Source: Paraburkholderia aromaticivorans (GTDB lineage: Bacteria; Pseudomonadota; Gammaproteobacteria; Burkholderiales; Burkholderiaceae). From it: DNA of 64,000 nucleotides. Both the position numbers and the translations under genes were made by a program. Below are positions 58,868-64,000 of the stretch, one piece after another (the first letter of the stretch is position 1; each line of letters starts with the position of its first letter). The stretch lies in contig NZ_CP051516.1 in assembly GCF_012689525.1 (NCBI RefSeq), positions 1,302,001 through 1,366,000 on the forward strand, written 5' to 3'. The notes beneath the pieces were generated by a model. It made no database searches and was not told where the DNA came from. It saw only the letters and a program-made list of their open reading frames with translations.

Positions 58868-59605
58868 TCAATCGTTCAGATTGAAGACGTAAGGCTGGCT
58901 GGTCGGGACCCGTACCGGCTGCCCGTTCTCAAGATAAGGTTTGCAGGCGCTCGCGCGCACTGCGTCGAGCGCGGCCTCGTCGAGGCGGCTGAAACCGCTG
59001 CTCTTTTTCAGAGCGACGTTTTCGAACTTGCCAGTCACGCCGACCACGAGACTCACGATCACCGTGCCAGTCTCGCCGCGGCGCCTGGACAGCGCCGGGT
59101 AGTCAGGTTTGGCGATATTGCACGTGAGGTGCGAAATGTCTTTTGGCGCGCTGATCTCCATCGTCTGACGGCCGATCGCCGGAGCAGCAGGCGTCGGCGG
59201 CGCAACGGGTGCGGCCGGCGCGGGCGGCGTCGGATCGGGTGCGGCAACGGGCGTCGGCGACGGTGCGGCCGCCACCGGTAGAGGTGTAGGCGTCGGCTTG
59301 GGGGTCGGAGTCGGCTTCGGCTGGACCTTCGGCTTGGTACGAACCGGCGGCGTCGGCGTGGGTGGCGGCGGCGCGATCGATTGAATCGCGACCGGCGCGG
59401 CGACCGGCGCCGGCGGCAGCAACTGCGCGGTCATGACGCGCGATTCGAGGGCCGGTTGCACGGGCTCATGACGCAAGGTCATCACCACGGCAAGCAGCGC
59501 GACGTGAATCGCTGCAACCACGGCGGTTGCGGTCAGGACGCGCGAGTTCGGTCGGGTAGACAAAGCCGGCATGACGCTGGCTGAAGCGGTATGCGAAGCC
59601 GGCAT
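58868..59605 (-). CDS. tonB: Energy transducer TonB
   Basis: A 245-residue TonB. An N-terminal membrane helix (about 24-43) is followed by a long Pro/Ala/Lys region of PTP and KPTP repeats (70-145) that spans the periplasm, then the C-terminal TonB domain (CNIAKPDYPALSRRRGETG to CKPYLENGQPV) that contacts outer-membrane receptors. It is cotranscribed with exbB and exbD and lies downstream of bfd. Confidence 0.94.
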   Translation of the reverse strand: MPASHTASASVMPALSTRPNSRVLTATAVVAAIHVALLAVVMTLRHEPVQPALESRVMTAQLLPPAPVAAPVAIQSIAPPPPTPTPPVRTKPKVQPKPTPTPKPTPTPLPVAAAPSPTPVAAPDPTPPAPAAPVAPPTPAAPAIGRQTMEISAPKDISHLTCNIAKPDYPALSRRRGETGTVIVSLVVGVTGKFENVALKKSSGFSRLDEAALDAVRASACKPYLENGQPVRVPTSQPYVFNLND

Positions 59606-59653
59606 GTTAGCGTGGTGGCGCGCTGTCGATGCAGCGCGTCAGACAGGACATCG

Positions 59654-59716
59654 TCATGTTCGAAAAATCAGCAGCGAAATGAACAAAGTAGTCACGAAAC
59701 CAATCAGCAATTCCAT
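59654..59716 (-). CDS. 20-residue single-helix membrane peptide
   Basis: A tiny frame, MELLIGFVTTLF then ISLLIFRT, preceded by AGGAG at 7-base spacing. The whole peptide is one hydrophobic helix with an acidic N-terminus and a basic C-terminus. It sits between bfd and tonB on the same strand. It could be a small-protein partner of the TonB complex or a leader peptide. Not detectable by standard gene-finding size limits. Confidence 0.6.
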   Translation of the reverse strand: MELLIGFVTTLFISLLIFRT

Positions 59717-59862
59717 CTCGAACTCCTGTGACGGGTGAGCGGGTAGCTGGCTGGTACGAATACTGGCTTGCTGACGGCAGTGGGATAACGCTTGAACAGC
59801 GAGAAAGGCATTGGGCGCCGGGCGCCCCGGGACGCGGGGCGAGCCGCGCCGTGAAAGCTGGC

Positions 59863-60111
59863 TTAGGCCGCCTTGCGTTCGTAAAACGTCAGCGGTACGG
59901 CCTGAGGGTGATGCTCGAAACCACAGCGGCTCGCGCAGACGCCGCTTTTCATCATGACGTCGCGCACGGAATCCGCGCACTTGCCACAGCAGGACGCGAC
60001 GCCGAGTTCGAACTGAAGCTCGTCGAACGAATCCATGCCGTCCTCGATCGAAGCACGGATCTTTCGGTCAGAAACAGACTTGCAGACACAGACAATCATG
60101 GTGGGCGTCAT
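59863..60111 (-). CDS. bfd: Bacterioferritin-associated ferredoxin
   Basis: An 82-residue BFD-like [2Fe-2S] protein. The cluster cysteines are in VCVCK and SCCGKC. Bfd docks on bacterioferritin and reduces stored ferric iron to release it. Starts at 60111 (MTPTMIVC) and 60099 (MIVC) are both possible; neither has a clear Shine-Dalgarno. The C-terminal part after about residue 60 is longer than in E. coli Bfd (64 residues) and has two more cysteines. A Fur-box candidate is 12 bases upstream. Confidence 0.92.
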   Translation of the reverse strand: MTPTMIVCVCKSVSDRKIRASIEDGMDSFDELQFELGVASCCGKCADSVRDVMMKSGVCASRCGFEHHPQAVPLTFYERKAA

Positions 60112-60123
60112 AGCTAACGTTAA

Positions 60124-60138
60124 TGCGAATTATTATCA
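60124..60138 (-). promoter_or_regulatory. Candidate Fur box upstream of bfd-tonB-exbBD
   Basis: TGCGAATTATTATCA matches 12 of 14 positions of the Fur 7-1-7 consensus and the local pattern found at the other iron genes. Confidence 0.8.
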
Positions 60139-60314
60139 TTTTGTTTGGGCCGTTTGGCAAGCGTCCTGCGTGATTTTTTGTAACAAAACCAGACTCTTAG
60201 AAGGGTTTCGTCTATGCGGCGGAATCTTGTGCCCGCGGCCGGCGGCGCGGGGAATGGCATAAAAAGGCCGCCAAAGACCACGTAATGGGCCAAAAACGGC
60301 GCTTGGGCGGCAGT

Positions 60315-61235
60315 TTAAGCGGCTTGGGAGTTCGGCGCTGCTGTGCGGCGCGAGGGGATCGACACCTGTTCGACAATCGCGTCGATATGAAGCAGGGTCG
60401 TTGCCAGTTGTTGCTGATGGGTGCCGTCGCCAGTGGAATAAAAGCGGGGCAGAACAGTGGCTGTGTTTTCCGGCACAGCGCGCAAGCCGTGCTGATCGAG
60501 CACGCGTTCCAGTTGCCGCGCAATGGCGACGCTCGTATCGATCAGCATCAGCCGGTCGCCGACGATGTCGCGGATCGCCGCGTCGAGAAACGGGTAGTGC
60601 GTGCAGCCGAGCACCAGCGTATCCGCGCCCGCGTCGAGCATGGGCTGCAGGTAGCCGCGCAGCAGCGCACGTAACTCGGCGGAGCCGACGTCGCAGCGTT
60701 CCACGGCCTGCACGAGCCCGTGGCCCGGCTGGCAGAGAAAGCGGCAATCCGTGGCGTAGCGTTCGAGCAGCGCCTGAAAGCGGGCGCTGCGCAGCGTCAC
60801 TTGCGTGGCGAGCACGCCGGCGACACGGGTTTTCGACTGCAGCGCGGCGGGTTTGACGCCGGGTTCGACGCCGACCAAAGGAATGGGCAGCTTTTCGCGA
60901 ACCAGCGCGATCGACTGCGCGGTGGCCGTATTGCAGGCGACCACCAGCGCCTTCGCGCCTTGCTCGACGAGCCATTCGCCAATCGCGAGCGTGCGGTCGG
61001 TGATGAAGTCGTCGTCGCGCTCGCCGTAGGGGGCGTAGAGCGAATCGGCGACATACAGGATCGCTTCGTCAGGCAGTTGTGCCCGGACCGCCCGCAACAC
61101 CGACAATCCGCCGAGCCCCGAATCGAAAATGCCGACCGACGCGCGCGATCCGGCGCCAGACGTGACCAATCTTGTATTCGCGGACGGTGATTCTGCGGGC
61201 ATAGACGAAGAGGACGCGTGCGGCACAGCGCTCAA
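60315..61235 (-). CDS. murI: Glutamate racemase
   Basis: A 306-residue MurI that supplies D-glutamate for peptidoglycan. The two catalytic cysteines are Cys101 in VACNTATAQ and Cys211 in LGCTHYPF, and GIFDSGLGGLSV is the family start. The N-terminal 32 residues before it are Ser-rich and non-conserved; a later start at residue 12 (61202) is possible. It lies between iron genes without an obvious functional tie to them. Confidence 0.95.
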   Translation of the reverse strand: MSAVPHASSSSMPAESPSANTRLVTSGAGSRASVGIFDSGLGGLSVLRAVRAQLPDEAILYVADSLYAPYGERDDDFITDRTLAIGEWLVEQGAKALVVACNTATAQSIALVREKLPIPLVGVEPGVKPAALQSKTRVAGVLATQVTLRSARFQALLERYATDCRFLCQPGHGLVQAVERCDVGSAELRALLRGYLQPMLDAGADTLVLGCTHYPFLDAAIRDIVGDRLMLIDTSVAIARQLERVLDQHGLRAVPENTATVLPRFYSTGDGTHQQQLATTLLHIDAIVEQVSIPSRRTAAPNSQAA

Positions 61236-61345
61236 GGGATACTCGGAAGAACGGGAAGGTGCGCAAGTATATCGCCCGCGCGGCGTGGGTCATCGCAAAT
61301 AAGCTGAGCCATGAACGGCGCGCGGGCGGGTGCAGCGTGGGTCGA

Positions 61346-61825
61346 TCAGGACTCGACCGAGCCCATTGCGGTTTGCTGGTAGTTCTGGATGCCGACCTTG
61401 CCGATCAGGTCGATTTGCGTTTCGAGCCAGTCGATATGTTCTTCGGTGTCGTCGAGAATCTTCGTGAAGATTTCACGCGAGATGAAATCGCGCACCGATT
61501 CGCAATACGCGATCGCTTCTTTACAGGTGCTCTGCGAAATCTGTTCGAGCTTCAAATCGCATTCGAGGATTTCTTTCGTTTCCTCACCGATCAGCAGTTT
61601 GTGCAGGTCTTGCAGATTCGGCAGACCGTCAAGCATGAAAATACGTTCGATGAGCCAGTCGGCGTGCTTCATCTCGCCGATCGACTCGTCGTATTCGTGC
61701 TTGCCGAGTTTCTCGAGACCCCAGTGCTTATACATCCGCGCATGCAGGAAGTACTGATTGATGGCGGTCAGTTCGTTTTTCAACTGCGAGTTGAGATATT
61801 CGATGACCTTCTTGTCGCCTTGCAT
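61346..61825 (-). CDS. bfr: Bacterioferritin
   Basis: A 159-residue haem-containing ferritin that stores iron as a 24-mer shell. It begins [20 protein letters not shown] and has the ferroxidase glutamates and histidine ([29 protein letters not shown]), and the haem-ligand methionine in [12 protein letters not shown] (Met near 52). The ATG at 61825 follows AAGGACACACC; an in-frame start at 61888 adds a non-family leader. A Fur-like site lies about 110 bases upstream. Confidence 0.94.
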   Translation of the reverse strand: MQGDKKVIEYLNSQLKNELTAINQYFLHARMYKHWGLEKLGKHEYDESIGEMKHADWLIERIFMLDGLPNLQDLHKLLIGEETKEILECDLKLEQISQSTCKEAIAYCESVRDFISREIFTKILDDTEEHIDWLETQIDLIGKVGIQNYQQTAMGSVES

Positions 61826-61935
61826 GGTGTGTCCTTGTAGGGGCTTTGAATTTCCCAGAACAATAAACGGCGAAACGCAAAAAGCCAAGGCAAAAAAACA
61901 GATTTTCGCTTGATTTCAGAGGGTTTTTCGCGTGA

Positions 61936-61950
61936 TGCGTACCGTTCTCA
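61936..61950 (-). promoter_or_regulatory. Candidate Fur box upstream of bfr
   Basis: TGCGTACCGTTCTCA differs at only two positions from the reverse complement of the ftrA box (TGCGAACCATTCTCA). It overlaps no gene. Confidence 0.62.
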
Positions 61951-61963
61951 TTTCATCATAAAA

Positions 61964-61990
61964 AAAGCCGGAGTTTTAGGCCCCGGCTTT
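61964..61990 (-). terminator. Terminator after the fumarase gene
   Basis: AAAGCCGG (61964-61971) and CCGGCTTT (61983-61990) pair; on the minus strand a T-run follows. Confidence 0.8.
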
Positions 61991-62017
61991 AAATCATTCA
62001 GCGGACGTCAATACCGA

Positions 62018-63541
62018 TCAAACCGTCGCGACCGGAATCTTGCCGATCTTTGCTTGCCATTCCTTCGGGCCGGTCTGGTGAACGGAAGTGCCGTTCGAAT
62101 CGACGGCCACCGTCACCGGCATGTCCTGCACGTCGAACTCGTAGATCGCTTCCATGCCGAGGTCTTCGAACGCGAGAACCTTCGCGCTGCGAATCGCCTT
62201 CGACACGAGGTACGCCGCGCCACCCACGGCCATCAGATACGCGGCCTTGTGCTTCTTGATCGCTTCGATGGCGACCGGGCCGCGCTCTGCCTTGCCGATC
62301 ATCGAGATCAGGCCGGTCTGCGACAGCATCGTCTCGGTGAACTTGTCCATGCGCGTTGCCGTGGTCGGGCCCGCGGGACCAACGGCTTCATCGCGCACCG
62401 GATCGACCGGGCCGACGTAGTAAATCACGCGGTTCGTGAAGTCGACCGGCAACTTCTCGCCCTTGGCCAGCATATCGGCGATGCGCTTGTGAGCCGCGTC
62501 GCGGCCCGTCAGCATCTTGCCCGACAGCAGCAGCGTCTGGCCCGGCGTCCACGCAGCGACTTCTTCCGGCGTGAGCGTGTTCAGATCGACGCGCTTGCTC
62601 TTCTCGGTGTCCGGCTCCCACTGCACCTTCGGCCATGCGTCGAGGGACGGCGCTTCGAGCTTGGCAACGCCGGAGCCGTCCAGCGTGAAGTGCGCGTGAC
62701 GCGTGGCCGCGCAGTTCGGGATGATCGCGACCGGCTTGGACGCGGCGTGCGTCGGCGCGGCCATGATCTTCACGTCGAGCACGGTGGCGAGGCCGCCGAG
62801 ACCCTGCGCGCCGATGCCGAGCGCGTTGACCTTCTCATGCAGTTCAACACGTAACTCTTCGATCCAGTCCTGCGGGCCGCGTGCGATCACGTCCTGAATG
62901 TCGATCGGATCCATCAGCGATTCCTTCGCCATCACCATCGCTTTCTCAGCGGTGCCGCCGATGCCGATGCCGAGCATGCCCGGCGGGCACCAGCCCGCGC
63001 CCATGGTCGGCACGGTCTTCAGAATCCAGTCGACGATCGAATCCGACGGATTCAGCATCGCGAACTTCGATTTGTTTTCCGAGCCGCCGCCCTTGGCCGC
63101 GACCTGCACGTCGACCGTATTGCCCGGCACGATCTCGTAGTGGATCACGGCCGGCGTGTTGTCTTTCGTGTTCTTGCGGCCACCTTCCGGCGGGCTCACG
63201 ATCGACGCGCGCAGCACGTTGTCCGGGTTCAGGTAACCGCGGCGCACGCCTTCGTTGATCATGTCGGTGACGCCCATCGTCGCACCGTCCCAACGCACGT
63301 CCATGCCGACCTTCACGAACACCGTGACGATGCCGGTGTCCTGGCAGATCGGGCGCTTGCCTTCGGCGCACATGCGGCTGTTGGTGAGAATCTGTGCGAT
63401 GGCATCTTTCGCGGCGGGGCTCTGTTCGAGCTCGTAGGCGCGGCCGAGTGCCTGGATGTAGTCGAGCGGATGGTAGTAGCTGATGTACTGAAGCGAATCA
63501 GCAATGCTCTGAATCAGATCTTCCTGTTTGATGACGGTCAT
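62018..63541 (-). CDS. fumA: Class I fumarate hydratase (iron-sulfur)
   Basis: A 507-residue [4Fe-4S] fumarase of the TCA cycle, which hydrates fumarate to L-malate. Family segments are ICQDTG with a cluster cysteine, GAGWCPPGMLGIG and PNCAATRHAHF with further cysteines, and SGKMLTGRDAAHKRI in the C-terminal domain. Length matches class I single-chain enzymes. The symbol fumA is used by class. It lies 55 bases downstream of the UPF0114 gene. Confidence 0.94.
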   Translation of the reverse strand: MTVIKQEDLIQSIADSLQYISYYHPLDYIQALGRAYELEQSPAAKDAIAQILTNSRMCAEGKRPICQDTGIVTVFVKVGMDVRWDGATMGVTDMINEGVRRGYLNPDNVLRASIVSPPEGGRKNTKDNTPAVIHYEIVPGNTVDVQVAAKGGGSENKSKFAMLNPSDSIVDWILKTVPTMGAGWCPPGMLGIGIGGTAEKAMVMAKESLMDPIDIQDVIARGPQDWIEELRVELHEKVNALGIGAQGLGGLATVLDVKIMAAPTHAASKPVAIIPNCAATRHAHFTLDGSGVAKLEAPSLDAWPKVQWEPDTEKSKRVDLNTLTPEEVAAWTPGQTLLLSGKMLTGRDAAHKRIADMLAKGEKLPVDFTNRVIYYVGPVDPVRDEAVGPAGPTTATRMDKFTETMLSQTGLISMIGKAERGPVAIEAIKKHKAAYLMAVGGAAYLVSKAIRSAKVLAFEDLGMEAIYEFDVQDMPVTVAVDSNGTSVHQTGPKEWQAKIGKIPVATV

Positions 63542-63596
63542 GGCTAGCTCAGTGGGGACAGTGGCGCTTGTTTTCCGACACGCGGGGCAGTGCGGG

Positions 63597-64000
63597 TCAG
63601 TCGTGCGCCTTCAGGGGAGTGGAACCTTTGACGGAGCCCACGGCGTGCAGCACCGCGGGCTCTTCGAAATGCTTCGGATACGTATGCGTGGTGAGGCGGT
63701 CGACCAGCGCCATCACGAGCGCCGAGACGAGGAATGCGACGTGGATGATCACCTGCCACATGACCGTATGCGTCGAGTTCTGATCCGGGCTGATAAAGGT
63801 CTTCAGCAGATGGATCGATGAGATGCTGATTAGCGCCATCGACAATTTGACTTTGAGCACGCCGGCGTTCACGTGGTCGAGCCATTCCGGTTCGTCCGGA
63901 TGACCCTCGACGCCGAGGCGCGACACGAACGTCTCATACCCGCCGATGATCACCATGATCAGCAGGTTCGAGATCATGACCACGTCGATCAGGCCGAGCA
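63597..64000 (-). CDS. UPF0114 (YqhA/TIGR00645) membrane protein, 3' part
   Basis: The C-terminal 134 or so residues of a YqhA-like inner-membrane protein; the gene continues past the window end, so the start is not visible. Codons at 63984-63998 read LGLID directly before [17 protein letters not shown], which matches UPF0114. Two or three membrane helices are visible, with the family-like [11 protein letters not shown] and [20 protein letters not shown]. Function unknown. Confidence 0.88.
   Translation of the reverse strand, partial: LGLIDVVMISNLLIMVIIGGYETFVSRLGVEGHPDEPEWLDHVNAGVLKVKLSMALISISSIHLLKTFISPDQNSTHTVMWQVIIHVAFLVSALVMALVDRLTTHTYPKHFEEPAVLHAVGSVKGSTPLKAHD

Overview
The window looks like a chromosomal segment of a Burkholderia sensu lato bacterium, most likely Paraburkholderia. 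Evidence is the high GC content, the complete 16S-tRNA-Ile-tRNA-Ala-23S-5S operon with betaproteobacterial sequence character, and lineage-typical families (DUF2818 after nuoN, DUF2863, DUF3563, ftrABCD, imuA-imuB-dnaE2). The species cannot be fixed by eye. No insertion sequence, prophage, integron or CRISPR array was seen; nearly all of the window is ordinary chromosomal coding sequence.

Layout. 1-3032: end of the respiratory complex I operon (nuoM 3' part, nuoN, DUF2818) and a NUDIX hydrolase. 3250-4198: a two-gene islet behind a 44-bp palindrome, proposed as a toxin-antitoxin-like module. 4427-8202: DUF1178 protein, two acyl-CoA dehydrogenases and two MaoC hydratases, all on +. 8298-14733: a minus-strand fatty-acid operon (3-hydroxyacyl-CoA dehydrogenase, PaaG-like enoyl-CoA hydratase/isomerase, histidine phosphatase, APH-like kinase, acyl-CoA dehydrogenase) with a glutathione S-transferase at each edge. 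The kinase plus dehydrogenase pair resembles a split ACAD10/ACAD11 and suggests catabolism of 4-hydroxyacyl-CoAs. 14842-24872: housekeeping and unknown genes (aminotransferase, orphan PIN protein, yaaA, M14 carboxypeptidase, Lys-rich secreted protein, CbiM-like permease, LuxR regulator, DUF2863, AI-2E-type transporter).

24891-30684: ribosomal RNA operon with two promoters, processing stems and a terminator. 30970-37175: a LexA-box-controlled imuA-imuB-dnaE2 mutagenesis cassette for translesion synthesis. 37295-49837: SDR reductase, copZ/cueR copper pair with a perfect operator palindrome, DUF3563 peptide, lone ABC substrate-binding protein, rlmJ, aldo/keto reductase, bdhA-patatin pair, aromatic aminotransferase and uvrB.

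50025-61950 is largely an iron region: ftrABCD ferrous/ferric uptake, hemP, bfd-tonB-exbB-exbD and bacterioferritin. Four upstream sites share the pattern TGNGWANNNTTMTCA and are read as Fur boxes, so the genes probably form one local iron regulon, interrupted by DUF1857, OsmC, pirin/LysR, a small lipoprotein and murI. The window ends with class I fumarase and the start-truncated yqhA-like gene (UPF0114).

Functional calls are by family recognition from the translated sequence; no database search was run.
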